Positions 1 through 12,545 of a DNA stretch of 64,000 nt are shown in pieces. The stretch is from assembly GCA_951799425.1 (NCBI GenBank), contig OX637391.1, positions 49,819,069 through 49,883,068 on the forward strand. The letters are read 5' to 3'. This stretch comes from Ilex aquifolium (taxonomy: Eukaryota > Streptophyta > Magnoliopsida > Aquifoliales > Aquifoliaceae). Positions within the stretch are counted from its first letter, which is position 1, and every line of letters starts with the position of its first letter. The position numbers and the translations under genes are program-made. The notes under the pieces are model-generated. The model had not been told where the DNA came from, did not search any database, and saw only the letters and a list, made by a program, of their open reading frames with translations.

Positions 1-650
1 AAAAGCTGCATTTTATAATTAACCCGTAAGTAAATTACTTGGTCTGTATTTGGGGTGTACAGTTACTCCCACATTGAAATTTAAACAAACTTTTGAAGAC
101 TTTATACTACTAAAATCTTAGAGCAATTAAGTTTTGCAATAAGCTTCTAATTGGTCCCACATTAAGTATAAAAAAAAAAAAACCAGACATAATTGAAGGG
201 GTCGAAATATAATTTGCCATTAACTTAACATGGCCTTAAGAACACGTTTTTTTATTTTTAAAGTGCTTTTTTTTTTTTCAAATTATTTTGGCGTAATTCT
301 CGAATTAAGTTTTGCAATAAGCTTTCCAATTGGTCCCACATCAAGTATAAAAAAAAAAAAAAAATTCCCATATTTAAAGAATTTTTTGTCAAAAAGTCCT
401 GGATAGTGTGGCAGGGACTATTGTTACAAAATGTTTGCCACCAAATATGCAATTTTCTTCAGACAAAAAAAAAAAAAACAGAAGGGTAAATTACACGTTA
501 ACCCCTAAATTATAGACTCGGTTTCATTTTGCCTTTTGAATGATTGAATTTTTCACATTACCCTCTCAACTACTCGAATTATTTTATCTCAATTGCAAAC
601 ATCCATTATCTTTTTGGATGGAAATGGACAAATTGAAAAATATTACATAG
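1..650. other. AT-rich intergenic stretch with a short direct repeat
   Basis: No coding region is supported. A segment of about 65 bp at 121-185 recurs in the same orientation at 298-362 (both read AAGTTTTGCAATAAGCTT followed by TGGTCCCACAT and an A-run). Part of 480-640 has the character of one end of a degraded MITE (alternating phrases about Ttaacccctaaatta). Nothing else can be assigned. Confidence 0.5.
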
Positions 651-2075
651 AATATTGGAAATCACTTCTACTTTCTTAGCACTACAATCCATTACAATTA
701 AGTCACATTATTATGGTACTGGGGCAACTCTTGCTAATGCCTTGACAAATTGAACAACAACTTTGGCAACATTGAGAGCTGCAAGAGGCCCAAATACATG
801 GATTGAGTTCTTCCCTTCTTGTCCCCCAGCTAAATCCGATAGGCCACGGATCACAATCACCGGGAAGCCATTTGACAAGCTTGTCTGCCAAAACCACCAA
901 GTTCAATTGAATGCTAAGAATTGTGCAATGCATTCTGCCAAAATGACTAAACTTTCCTAGTATAAGATTAAAGGGGGTGCAAAAATGCAATAGAGGTCAT
1001 CCCCCCAACAAGGCTCCCGCCTTTTGCAACGCTTGGGAGAGATAAATGGTATATAGTTTTATCCTGATTAGGAAACACTAATTCCCGAACTCGAAACTGA
1101 ATATCATTTGAATAGATGAGCACTATTTATAAAACATTTTTCTAAAAGAGTTATGGGAAAACTCTAAGATAAATGATTTTGGAGGAGGAATTTTTTAGCA
1201 ATCATTCTATCCCAAGGCTTTGTTACGCAATTCAAGCACAAACAAGTGTGGGATCTAAGTTCAATTTTCATTTTTTAATTGGGGTGGTTCAGAGCCAATT
1301 TATCATTCATCGCTTATCCAATTTGAGCAAGTGAATGATCGACGTTAATCTATTTGAGGAAAAGGAAAAGAAGGAATAAAAGAGGCTCAATGAAAAGAAC
1401 TTGCCATTACCACTGCTGAACTCTCCATATCAACTGATGAAACCTGAAAAGTTCGAAAGAGGAACTCTCTGTAAGCTGCATTGTCCACAAAAATGTTGGC
1501 AGTTGAGGCCCTTAATCCAACCACCAATTTGGGCATTTTTGGAAGGCACACACTTGCATTCAAACACTGTTCTAGTTTCATCCCCTGTAATAATCAAAAT
1601 GAAATTGTGTCAAAGGAAAGCCACCATATAGGAAATTTTTCAGTCCTAGAAGCAAAGTTGTAATGATTTTCAGTGATGTTCTCACAAATCTTGCCTGCCC
1701 ATTCCGTTTTGTGAAACTAAATTAAGGTAAAACCAAATTAATTGGTTTCACATTGGCCCAGAACCAAATTTCCATCATGTTTTGAATGAAAATGTCTAAA
1801 TGTGTAATAAAATGCACGTTTCCAACGTCCACAATAGGGATAAAATGAAATTAATGACTATAGTTGAAGTTACAACAAGAAAAATGTGGTAGTTGAGGGG
1901 GCGATGTAAAGCAATGACCATAGTGTTGGGTGTGGAATGTGAGAAATGTAAACGTTGAAGGAGTAGTGTGTGTGTGAGAGGGAGAGAGAGAGAGAGGGGG
2001 GGGGGGGGACATAGTTGAAGGGTTAAAGGCAAATTTGCCTAAAGTATTTATTTGTGGAATCAAGTCATAAATTAA
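651..2075 (-). repeat. Segmental duplication, copy 1 (3' half of storage-protein gene)
   Basis: This stretch, covering exons 5 and 6, intron 5 and much of intron 4, is closely matched in the same orientation by 7340-8760. The similarity begins near GCACTACAATCC downstream of the stop codon. It runs through intron 4 to CATAAATTAAC at about 2065-2075. Copy 1 carries the functional exons. Confidence 0.85.
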
Positions 2076-3568
2076 CTACATTAATGAAGTGAAAGAAAAC
2101 AAGAGATTTTTGTATGGATTGGTGACATTGAAAAATCAAAGTGATTAAACTATAAGACATAAGAAATGTAGCAATGACATGAAAGAAAACAAGCATAGAT
2201 GTTAGTATTTTTGCCTCCAAACTTGCAGCTAGTTGAAGCCAATTCTGGCTTATCTGTGCCCAGACCAAAGGCTTATAAATATTAGGCTTCCCAGATTCCG
2301 AAAAGAATTCCTCAGGGTTATATCCGATGCGTCCCAACGAATTATTTCCTTCTCCTTTTGGGACATTGTACCTTCCAAAATCTAGATAAGCAACATCATC
2401 GGTTGGCATCATCTCATTTGGTTTCTGTTCAAAATAAAAAAAATTAGTATTCGGGTTGGACTGAAGTTCAAAATTATGATAGAAAACATATAAACGTTTA
2501 AGGGAGAGTTTAATTTGAGAAATGAACTCAAACCATCCAATTCCATAGTCCCGTGTGGGCTAATTGTTTTGGAATTGTGACATCTCCAATGGACATTGAA
2601 TTGTTTGCATTGCCTGCTATACCAAAATGTATTAAGCCTACTATGTCAAACAGATCCACCATTTGTTGGGTTGATGCTGCTGCATTAACCTGAATGAGAG
2701 ACAAGGGTCATCCAAATCAATCTATACATTTTTTAAGGAAAAAAACTTCAAGAACAATGCATTCCAGTGCCCTTTCTCCTATTTCTTTCCTCAAATAACC
2801 ATAACTAGAATGACTAATTCAATAGTAGCATCCAAAATGTCTATACGAACTCAATTTATTATATCGGGAGACGAAAATGAGGCTCAAAGGAAATAATTCC
2901 CGGGGATGAAAGTATAGATTTTTCAACATATATAGTTTGCCACTTCAACAAAAGCTATTAAGGCTTTCTGCTACATTACAAACCAGTTTTTTTACCAGGG
3001 ATTCATTGACCATTGATAGAAGATTAGAAGCTATGGCACAGCATCAAGAGAGAAGAAACTGTACCATTCCAATCCCACATCTCACATAAATAACTCTCTT
3101 CCCATGAATTTTCCCAACTCGAAAACGTCTGCCTGCAAAAACCAGCCGTATTTTAGCTCATGAATGCCAAGAATTGCATATCTAGAATCAAAATATTATT
3201 TCCTTGCACAGTTTTATATTCAACTCAAAAATGAAAACGTTTTGAAAACATGGACACATCCTGAAATATTAATCGACACATACTGAAATTTCTTATGCAT
3301 AACAAACATTTATATGGATAGAATATCTACCTGACAAATCCACATATGGGTGTTTTGGGTGTGGCTTGAATGCACCAGTTGAGAAGAAGGCATGTTCTTC
3401 AGGAGGATAGACTGTGATGAGTCCAAGATATGGGCCTTTATGATTCAGCTCCTTTATTATTTTCAGTGATTTCCACCTTCTTAATGAAGTTGCAGATACA
3501 GAAAACACCAGTGATGAGGAGATCAAAGCTACTATCACTAGACATGTTGTGACTTGTATTGCAGCCAT
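711..3568 (-). CDS. Bark/vegetative storage protein-like, nucleoside phosphorylase fold (six exons)
   Basis: Exons on the minus strand: 3568-3331, 3132-3065, 2689-2534, 2424-2215, 1584-1405, 884-711, giving about 341 residues. The start is the ATG at 3568; residues 1-28 form a hydrophobic signal peptide, so the protein probably enters the secretory pathway or vacuole. Recognisable PNP/UDP-phosphorylase-superfamily pieces run in order: GPYLGLITVYPPEEHAFF, GKRVIYVRCGIGMVNAAAST, GLIHFGIAGNAN, STANIFVDNAAYREF, VSSVDMESSAVVM and RGLSDLAGGQ. Length and exon order fit plant bark storage protein A and MTA-nucleosidase-like proteins. Introns 1-3 have GT donors. Introns 4 and 5 appear to use GC donors (GAG|GCAAAA and ATG|GCAAGT), which keep the frame exactly. 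No internal stop is seen, so the gene looks intact. Storage or wound-response roles are known for the family; enzymatic activity here is unproven. A TATA-like stretch lies near 3628-3640. Confidence 0.87.
1970..2012. repeat. GT/GA microsatellite followed by a G-run
   Basis: A short GTGTGTGAGAGGGAGAGAG tract runs into about twelve consecutive G inside intron 4 of the storage-protein gene. The duplicated copy near 8690 has only a remnant of it. Confidence 0.8.
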
Positions 3569-3715
3569 GTTGTGGTTGTTCTCTAGCACAATTCCATATT
3601 TGAGTCCACACTGCCGGCTAATGTGGTTGAGGGCTTTTATTAATAAATGTTTTTGACCAATTCTTTTGTCTTACACATTATATGGGTTGTATTGGATTTT
3701 TTTTTTTTTTTTTTT

Positions 3716-4746
3716 GGAGAATTACACTCAGACTCCCCAATGTTTGTCACTTAATCACTCAGACCTCTTAACATTTAAAATATTACACACAAACCCCCTA
3801 AAGTTTGTACACCCGTAGCACTTATACTCCTGCGGTTAAATATCCGTTAGTAAATTACACCCAAATCTCTTGAAATTTGTAGGCGTATAATACTTAAACC
3901 TCTTAAGTTAAAAAAGTTATACTTAGACAAAAAATATTCCAATCAAAGATAGAATATCAAATATTTTAAATTTTATAACTAAAATTCATGTTCTATTGTA
4001 TCATTTATTGAAATAAAATCAAAAATAAAAAGCTAATTTTTTTAAAAAAAATCGTAATTAATATACAATTATATTTTTTTTTTTGTATACAATTATACTA
4101 TCTATTGGAATAAAACTAAAAAATAAATAAGGGGCCTAAGTTACTCATAATAGAACATGAATTTTACAACCAAAATTCATGTTGTATTATGTCATTTATT
4201 GAAATAAAATGAAAAATATAAATCTAATTTATTCTTAAAAATTATAATTAATATACAATTATACTATCTATTAGAATAAAACTAAAAAATCAAAAAAAAT
4301 GTCAAACTGTAATGAACACTATATATTCTAACTTTAATTAGGGTAATTTGGTCGTTTAAACGACCAAATTAAATTATAATAAATAATATAATTGTATACT
4401 AATTATGATTTTTTAATAAAAAATTATATTTTTATTTTTAATTTTATTTCAACAAATGTCTTAATAGAACATGAATTTAGGTTGTAAAATTTAAAATATT
4501 TCATATTCTATTTTTGATTGAAGTATTTTTTGTCTAAGTATAACATTTTAAACTTGAGGGTCTAAGTATTACACATTACAAACTTCAGGGGTCTGGATGT
4601 AATTTATTAACGAATATAAACATTAACGACAGGGGTCTAAGTGTTATGCACCTACAAACCTTAAGGAGTTTGTGTGTAATATTTCAAATGTCAAGGGTCT
4701 AAATAATTAAATGACAAATCTCAGGGGAATTGGGTGTAATTCTCCC
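3716..4746. mobile_element. Foldback element with about 0.5-kb inverted arms
   Basis: The left end reads GGAGAATTACACTCAGACTC. The reverse complement of the right end reads GGGAGAATTACACCCAATTC. The inverted similarity continues through matching phrases such as TTTGTCA-TTAAT, AAATTTTATAAC and the paired ATTCATGTTCTATT blocks to the centre, where 4345-4370 is a perfect 26-bp palindrome. The element sits between T-runs of about 20 and 10 bases, so a T-rich target duplication is likely but its length cannot be read. There is no coding sequence. It is a non-autonomous terminal-inverted-repeat element, possibly Mutator-like. A transcript would form a long hairpin. Confidence 0.8.
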
Positions 4747-5675
4747 TTTTTTTTTTTAGTTTTGGAATGTACAACTATGAATTTAGCTTATTTCTTAAGA
4801 CAGAGAGAGAGAGAGAGTGGTGAGAGGTTACAAAGGATTGATTGAAGTTCTTGTCTGGACACAAACTATGTACGATATTTTTAAGATATTTTTTGTTCTG
4901 GAGCGACTAGGGAATTGACTTCACATAGGGTCTCCCACTCTACATTTGGGATTAGTGTTAAAACAATAATTAATGTGATGAATTCAATGCTTTTTGTTTT
5001 GACTTATGCCTACTTGGGTGGAGTCCTTCCTTATCAGCTAGATTTTTTGGTCTACAATGGAATGGGGTTATTGCCAAGGTGAAGCAATCATTCATCAAGA
5101 CTCAGGAAGTCAATAAACATTTCAGTAAAAGAAACTCAAATGCACATGGTAAGTGAATTTGTTAGTGTTTTTTTCTTTTGATTAGTTAAAAAAACATCAC
5201 ATTATTTGATAGATGTAAGGAATGAGATTCTTCATTTAATAGGTTTCGAACGAACAGTCTAAAATACCCATGATATGTTGTCCATATGATGAACACGTGA
5301 GACATCCCATCAAAAAACTTAACAGTTGATGATAGAATGATTTAATTGCTAAAATTTTAGAGTTTATGGACTCAATTGACACAAAAATTAATTCAAGGAC
5401 TTAATTGACCCAATGGTCATAGTTTAAAAGTCATTTGTATAGTTTACTCAAAAATTAATGATATTCAGGTGGGGAACGTAATATGGATAGTGTGAAGCTA
5501 ATGATTCAATTGGATGAATATTAATGTAAAAAACATACTAGTTAAGGGGTTAGCATGACACAATACTATAATTAAGGGGATCAAAGTATAATTCCTCAAA
5601 GGTACTACTTTAAGTGGATCAATCTCATCCGGGGGGGGGGGGGGGGGGGCGTTTATACTGAAAAGTCATTTTTTG
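4747..5675. other. Intergenic, no gene seen
   Basis: AT-rich sequence with a short (GA)n at 4803-4818 and a run of about nineteen G at 5632-5649. Around 5340-5610 there are phrases of the kind found in degraded MITE ends, but no clean terminal repeats could be drawn. Confidence 0.5.
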
Positions 5676-6264
5676 TAGGGGTATTCAAATTTTTGATTAG
5701 CAGTAATTTTTTATCCTACCTGACTTTATCCGACTCTATTAACGGTTAGCCGAAAAAATCGGGTAGAAATGCAGAAGTTTTTTTAGTCTTTCGATTAAAT
5801 CGGGTAGGAATGCGGAATAGCCATTAATTTTTGTATTCCTACTCTATCCTACCCGCATTAATTTATATATATATATATATAAATTTAAAACCCTAATTCC
5901 CTAATCATATGGTTTAAACTTAAAATAATTGTTATTATATTTGTTCAACAATTATGATGGATTGATGTTTATGCTTTCTTGTGTTTTATTTTAATTGTTG
6001 TTGTAATTGTTTTAGTTTTAGTGTAATTGGTTTATTTTGTTGTTAAATTGGTGCATGTTATTTAATTGAATTGTTAAAATGATCCAAAAATTAAAAACTA
6101 CAAAAGTGTTCACCTGATTTACTACCCGACTTCCTACCCTATTAATTTGGCCGGAAGTCAAGTAGGAATACCACACTTGATCGGGTAGGGTAGGCCAAGA
6201 AAATATTATGGTAAGAAGACGAAAGATCATATTTCCTACCCGTAGGATAGGGTGAACACCCCTA
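5676..6264. mobile_element. hAT-like non-autonomous element
   Basis: The ends read TAGGGGTATTCA and, from the other side, TAGGGGTGTTCA. The flanking octamers are ATTTTTTG (5668-5675) and ATTTTTGG (6265-6272), an 8-bp target duplication with one difference, as expected for hAT elements. The interior has repeated TCGGGTAGG/CCTACCC phrases near both ends in inverted arrangement, plus a short (AT)n at 5866-5880. No transposase sequence is present. Confidence 0.7.
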
Positions 6265-7339
6265 ATTTTTGGTAATAAATTTTAATTTGAGTTATTAGAA
6301 ATGTAACTGACAAAAAAATAATAAATTTAACAATAATGAAAAGGCGAATTATACTTTGTACCCTAACATATTTAATAGGTCTCATTTTATACCCTAAAAA
6401 ATTAAATTTTACATATACCTTCAATATATTAAAAAATATTACGAAGTGGCCCTTCTTTTAACTTCTGTTGCTTATTCTGTCAATATCAAACGGCAGTTAA
6501 CAAAAGAACCGCATTACAACACTTTTAATACGTTTAGTTTGTAATAGAAAAAATCCCATATTTATTGTCAAAATTGGTGGCTAGTGTGGTGGATATATAT
6601 ATATAAAATAACGTACAATACAATTCAAATATCAAAAAATAAACAAAATAATTTTTATTTTTCGCAGTTGAGATCACTTTAAATTTTACTTTAAAGTTAA
6701 TCCGACAGCTAATATTAACACCCCAAATATAATAGAAAAAATGGACAACCGATTATGTTTTAGGGAAGTTAATCACTAATAAAATCGATTCTAAAAAATA
6801 GGCCAAGTCAAGAACAGTATACCCTCGATTTTAATATTGTTTAGGTAGGCATCTAGAGGCCAGTTTTGTTTTAAGAGGTTTCTAGTTGTATTAGCATAGA
6901 TTGATTTATGAACATTCATTCTTCAAAACCAACTCAGATCTTTCCTATCTAAAGCTACTTGACACACATTATATCCCTTCAATAAATACGTAGATTTTTA
7001 TTTTAGAAAATGTTATTTGGACGTAATCTAGAGATCTAATCAATAACAATTTTGTTCGATTAAAAATGGGCGTTTGAATTTTATATTGCATCGTGCCTTC
7101 AGGCACGAGTTAGAACTAGTGTGAGATAAAAGACATACTTGAGGTGGTCAAAGTGTAATTTAGCTTTAATTGAACAATCACATATCAAAGCAAGAACAAT
7201 AAATGAATACAAGAAGTCAGCAATACAACTTCCTAATTTAATTCTCTATTATTACTGGCAGCTCAACGATTGTCGCCACCACCGCCATCACCGCCACCGC
7301 CAAGTTTGGGGCACTTTGGTGCAGCCCTCAGCCCTGTGA
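6265..7339. other. Intergenic, with a dispersed repeat copy
   Basis: The segment 6591-6748 is matched in the same orientation at 25836-25995 (both contain AACAAAATAATTTTTA, then TTTTAAATTTTACTTTAAAG and GCTAATATTAACACC). At 7005-7035 one end of an AATGTTATTTGGA-type MITE can be recognised without its partner. At 7262-7300 there is a short CCACCG-rich run. No gene is supported. Confidence 0.5.
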
Positions 7340-8760
7340 GTATTGGACATCACTTCTACTTTCTTAGCACTACAATCCCTTGCAATGAAGTAACATTATT
7401 GTGATAGTACTGGGACAACCCTTGCCAATGCCTTGACAAATTGAACAACAACTTTGGCAACATTGAGAGCTGCAAGAGGCCCATATACATCGATCGAGTT
7501 CTTCCCTACTTGTCCCCCAGCCAAGTCCGATAGGCTGCGGGAAGCCATTTGACAAGCTTGTCTTCCAAAACCACCAAGTTCAGTTAGCTATTTTTGGCAA
7601 TACATTGACTTCCTAGTAGAATGCTAAGAATTGTACAATGCATTCTGCCAAAAGGACTAAACTTTCCTGGTATAATGTTAAAGGGGTGCAAAAATGCAAT
7701 AGGGGTCATCCCTACACAAGGTTCCCGCCTATTGCAACGTCTGGGAGAGATAAACGGTACATAGTTTTATCCCAGATTAGGAGACACTAATTCCTGAATC
7801 GAAGCTGATTATCATTTGAATAGATGAGCACTATTCATAAAACATTTCTGAAAGAGTGATGGGAAAACTCTAAGCTAAATGATTTTGGAGGAGGAATTTT
7901 TTAGCAAGCATTCTATCCCAAGGCTTTGTGATGCAATTCAAGCACAAACAAGTGTGGTATCTAAGTTCATTTTTCATCTTTTAAATGGGGTACTTCAGAG
8001 CCAATTTCTCATTCACTGCTTACTCGATTTAAGCAAATGAGTGCTCGACATTAATCTCCTTGAGGAAAAAGAAAAGAAGGAATAAACGAGGCTCAGCGAA
8101 AAGAACTTGCTACTATTGTTGAACTCTCCATATCAACTGATGAAACCCAAAAAGTTTGAAAGATGAACTCTTTGTAAGCTGCATTGTCCACAAAAATGTT
8201 GGCAGTTGAGGTCCTTAATCCAACCACTAATTTGGGCATTTTCGGAAGGCACACACTTGCATTCAAACACTGTTCTAGTTCCATCCCCTCTAATAATCAA
8301 AATGAAACTGTATCAAAGGAAAGCTTGATATCATATAAGAAATTTTTCGGTCCTAGAAGCAAAGTTGTAATGATTTTCACTGATGTTCTCAAAAATCTTG
8401 TCTGCCCAAATTAAGGTTGAATTATATTTTAACTCTTCCTCAACTACGGTCCTAATCTCACGTTACCTCTGTAGCTCTGTTGAGTTTGTTATGTTAATGT
8501 TTTGAACCAAAAATATCTAAATGTGTGACAAAATACATGTTTTCAACGTCCACAATGTGAAACTAATAACTATAGTTGAAGCTCCAACAAGAAAAATGTG
8601 GTAGTTGAGGGGGCGATGTAAAGCAATAACCGTAGTTGGATGTGTAATGTGAGAAATGTAATCATTGAGGAAGCACTGTGTAAGAGTGAGAGGATATAGT
8701 TGAAAGGTTAAAGGGTAATCTGCCTAAGTATTTATTTGTGGAATCAGTTCATAAATTAAC
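7340..8760 (-). pseudogene. Dead partial copy of the storage-protein gene (exons 5 and 6 only)
   Basis: The exon-5 counterpart (about 8292-8112) reads MELEQCLNASVCLPKMPKL and continues to VSSVDMESS. The exon-6 counterpart (about 7557-7384) retains NSIDVYGPLAALNVAKVVVQ in the original frame. Relative to copy 1 it has lost 14 bases just after the NGFP codons, a frameshift that removes the RGLSDLAGG core. One codon is missing before the GC donor, and the acceptor before the last exon is AAG rather than CAG. Exons 1-4 are absent: the homology ends at 8760, where the copia fossil begins. It lies about 6.7 kb upstream of, and in the same orientation as, the intact gene, so it is a broken tandem duplicate. 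Confidence 0.85.
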
Positions 8761-8984
8761 TGAAAGGAATAAGACTTTCTAGCCTTAAATAGTTCATTGA
8801 TATGAATCTATTGATGGGTACAAATATATATAGTATAAGAAGACTATTCTAGAATATTTGTACATGGAAAGAATCAAAACACAATACAAGATTATAGGAA
8901 TCAAATTCTTGACATAGGCTGCAATATTCACGTATGTGATCAATCCCCTTGACTGGAGGAGTGAAATCTGCTATTCACTTAACA
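8761..8984 (-). repeat. Copia LTR (3' LTR of the minus-strand fossil)
   Basis: Read on the minus strand, a polypurine tract (TTTGCGGGGGAG) is followed by TGTTAAGTGAATAG, and the segment closes with CTTATTCCTTTCA. This gives a TG...CA repeat of 224 bp. It abuts the duplicated storage-protein intron exactly at 8760/8761. Confidence 0.72.
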
Positions 8985-11900
8985 CTCCCCCGCAAACTGA
9001 TGAGGAGGGGACACAACATTAGTTTGTCTCGTAGATTAAGAAACTGAGAAGTGGTGAGACCCTTTGTGAAGATATTAGTAGTTTGATGATTCGTACGAAT
9101 AAATTGCATGTGAAGGGTTCCTTTCGCTACTAGTTCGCGAACAAAATGTTAATCAATTTCAATATGTTTTGTTCTAGCATGGAACACCGGATTTGTAGCC
9201 ATGTAAGTTGCACTCACATCATCACAGTGAAGAGAATAAGGTGTCGAAGTGGAGACACGAAGTTCTCGAAGGAGATAGCGAAGCCAAATAACTTCAGCAG
9301 TTGCACAAGCAACAACAAGGTACTCTGCTTCAGCACTAGATCGGGCTACTATGGGTTGCTTTTTACAAGACCAAGAAATAAGATTAGATCCAAGGAAGAT
9401 GCAACACCCAGTAACACCCAGTAGTAGAACGACAAAAGTCAGGGCATCCAGCCCAATCAGCATCGGAGAAAGTATTGATTGTAAGAGAGGAACCAAACTG
9501 AAGATGAAGGCCCAAATCAATTGTACATTCAACATAGCAAATAATCTGTTTTATAGCAACAAGATGAGTTATGGTCGGAGCATGCATAAATTGACATGCT
9601 TGATTGACAGCATAGATAATATCAAGATGAGTTATGGTAAGATATGGAAGAGCTCCCACAATTTGGTGATAAAAGGATGGGTCTGACAAGGGATCACCTT
9701 CATGTAAGGAGAGTTTCGAATCAAGTGTGGCAAGTGTGGGATACGGTTTTGCTTCAAGAATACTTGCACGTGATAGCAGGGTAACAACATACTTGGACTG
9801 GGAAAGATGAAGCCCTATAGCAGTATGTTTTGCTTCAATGCCTAAGAAATAATGAAGATCGCCTAGATCTTTCATGGCAAACTAAGTACTGAGCATATCT
9901 ATAAATGATCGAAGAAGTGAGGGAGAACTGCCAGTGAAGATGATATCATCCACATAAAGAAGAGGAACCATAGTGCCAACAGACAATTGAAATAGAAACA
10001 TAGAGAGATCTGCTCGACTGCAAGTAAAACCAAATTGACGAAGAAATCCACTAAAACGTTGAAACCAAGCGCATGGAGCTTGCTTAAGACCATAAATAGT
10101 CTTATGAAGATGACAGACATGTGTAGGATGAGAAGGGTCATGGAAGCTAGGCAACTGTTCCATATAAACTTCCTCATACAGTACTCCACGAAGAAATGCA
10201 TTCTTCACATACAATTAACGAATAGACCAATCACGAGAAAGAGCCAGAGAGAGAATCGTGCGATCAATAACAGATTTCACCACTGGACTAAAGGTCTCAG
10301 TAAAGTCTATGCCTTCTTGTTGATTATAACCTTTGGCAACTAGACGTGTTTTGTATTGCTCCATCGAACCATCATATTTTTCTTTAATTTTGTAAACTCA
10401 TTTGGAGCCAACTATATTCAAATTGCCATGACGAGGGAAAAAAGACCAAGTGGTATTGGAAAGAAGGGAATTAAATTCGTCTTGCATGGCAACACACCAT
10501 TTTGGATCTTTAGAGTCCTCCCGATAGGTAAAGGGTTCTATCCGATCAGAGGATGCCACTAATGCAAGCAAGACAGCTGGAAGAGGATGCTTGGTCGTCA
10601 TGAAAGACCTTTGTTTGGTTTTAACAATGCCACCCTTAAATCATGTAACCATTGGGTGAGTGGAAATAGATGGAGGTGGTGGTGTAGGAGTTGTCACATG
10701 TACCACAGAGGTCTCAACAGGAGTAAATTCATTCTCAACCAAATTAGGTAGAAGAGAGGTAGGGGATACATCGATAAAGGAGGCTTCCGGAGATCCAGGT
10801 GGTGCGGAATCTATTGGAATTGATGAAGGGATGGTCGGAGTCATCCTGCTAAAAATAGGCAGAGTCGGTTGAAAGGGAATGGTAACGAAATCCATTGTTG
10901 TTGAGACTCCAACGTTGGCAGGGTAGCAATTGAGTCTGCAAAAGGAAAATTGAACTGATCAAAGACAACCTGACGGGAAATATAAACTCGGCCTATGATT
11001 ATATCCAAGCATTGATATCCCTTGTGATGACCAGTATACCCCAAGAATGCACACCGGATCGACTTTGGGCTTAGCTTATCTGCCTTGTAAGGCCCCAAAT
11101 AGGGAAGACAAGCACATCCAAAAGTGTGAAGTATGTTATAATTCGGTTCTGCATGAAATAAAACTTCATGAGGAGAACGAGAGTTCAACACTGACGTTGG
11201 TAAACGATTGATAAGGAAAACTGCATGTTTGAAAGCTTCTGACCAAAATCTCTTGGGTATAGAACTGTGAAACATCAAAGATAAGCCAATTTCAGTAATA
11301 TGTCGATGCTTACGCTCAGAAACCCCATTCTGCTGTTGAGTGTGAGGACATGAAATCCGTGAAATAATACCACATTCATCAAGTATAGTTTTGAACACTT
11401 CCTTGGTTAACTCTAAAGCACCATCACTTTGAAAATATTTGATCTTGGTCGATAGTAAATTTTCCATCATCCTTTTAAAATGAAGAAAGCAATTTGAACT
11501 ATCACTTTTAGCTTTCATAGGGTAAAGCCACACATATCACCTGAAATCATCAATAAATATAATATAATAGAGGTAGCCTGAATTAGAAGAAACTAAACTT
11601 TTATTCAAAGTACCAGAAACATCTAAAAATTTATTTGAAGAAAGAGAGGCAATAATCTTAAATCCTGCATGCCCTAAGTGATTATGCCAGACTTCAGAAG
11701 TAGCCTTTGCACTGATGAATGTTGATCTTGTGGAAACGAAACAATCTTTCTATTAGAGACTTCTGGATGAGATATGGAGTGGATAAAGATTATCCTTGAT
11801 TGGTCCTGTGAGAAGAACTTTCCCTGTTGCCAAATCCTTAACACAATAATACCATGGAAAAAAGTGAAATGAACAATTTGCCAAATCCCCCCCCCAGATA

Positions 11901-12169
11901 GTAGATTTTTCTTAATAACAGGAACACACAACACATCTCGAAAGTGAAATTTTGAATCATGAAAATAAATATTACCAGTATGAGAAATAGGAAGACCCGC
12001 ACCATATCCAACCATAACCGTATCTAAACCAAAGTAGTCTGTTGGTTGTTAAAGAACAGACATGTCTCCTATCATATGACTAGTTGCACTAGTATCTGGG
12101 TACCAAAATGGATCGTATGAAAATGGAGTAGTGGGGGATTGAGCAACTAGGGAAGAACTTGAATTTTTA

Positions 12170-12326
12170 CACTAATGCTATGCTGACCAAATTAAGAACC
12201 CAAATGACATGACAACATATTATTGCTTCTTTATTTGGTGTCATATTATTTGAGCCTCAATAAAGACTCCAAATAATATGTTGTCATGTAATTTGGTCCC
12301 AAAATTTGGTCAGCATAGCATTACTG
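12170..12326. mobile_element. Mutator-like MITE of the AATGCTAT family, inside the copia fossil
   Basis: Terminal inverted repeats are CACTAATGCTATGCTGACC and CAGTAATGCTATGCTGACC. The perfect 9-bp flanking duplication is GAATTTTTA (12161-12169 and 12327-12335). It is 157 bp long, non-coding and strongly self-complementary. It must be younger than the copia copy it interrupts. Confidence 0.85.
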
Positions 12327-12545
12327 GAATTTTTAATATTCATGGCTACAAACACTATTGTACGGATCTAGAAGTATAAGCCTGATCAAATCGAAAGCAA
12401 CATTTGAATGCGCTATGTCCTTGTGCACGACAGATCTAACATTTGCCCATGTAGAGATTTCCCTGAAAATTTTGACTACGACCATGATTTTGAGCATATC
12501 CTCGTCCACGACGATTTGAGTGCTCACCACCACGTCCATGATGAG

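Larger units (their letters stand above)
8761..12545 (-). mobile_element. Ty1/copia retrotransposon fossil
   Basis: A copia-type element on the minus strand, broken by roughly ten or so disruptions and clearly old. Parts in order from right to left are: a gag zinc-knuckle region (about 12450-12380), protease/pre-integrase (about 12110-11670, with VLCVPVIKKNLLS), integrase core (11533-10841, with HTQQQNGVSERKHRHI), reverse transcriptase (about 10600-9620, with [16 protein letters not shown] and LLYVDDII), RNase H (about 9535-9149, with [11 protein letters not shown] and [12 protein letters not shown]), a polypurine tract and one LTR (8761-8984). The partner LTR was not recognised. A small MITE (12170-12326) is inserted in its gag region. 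It is a fossil with no intact polyprotein. Confidence 0.9.

Noticed and set aside
3568-3589. Upstream extension of the storage protein by seven codons
   Set aside because: It would need a GTG start; the ATG at 3568 gives a normal signal peptide and is preferred.
9146-10562. Plus-strand open frames across the copia fossil
   Set aside because: They are antisense shadows of the reverse transcriptase and RNase H region.
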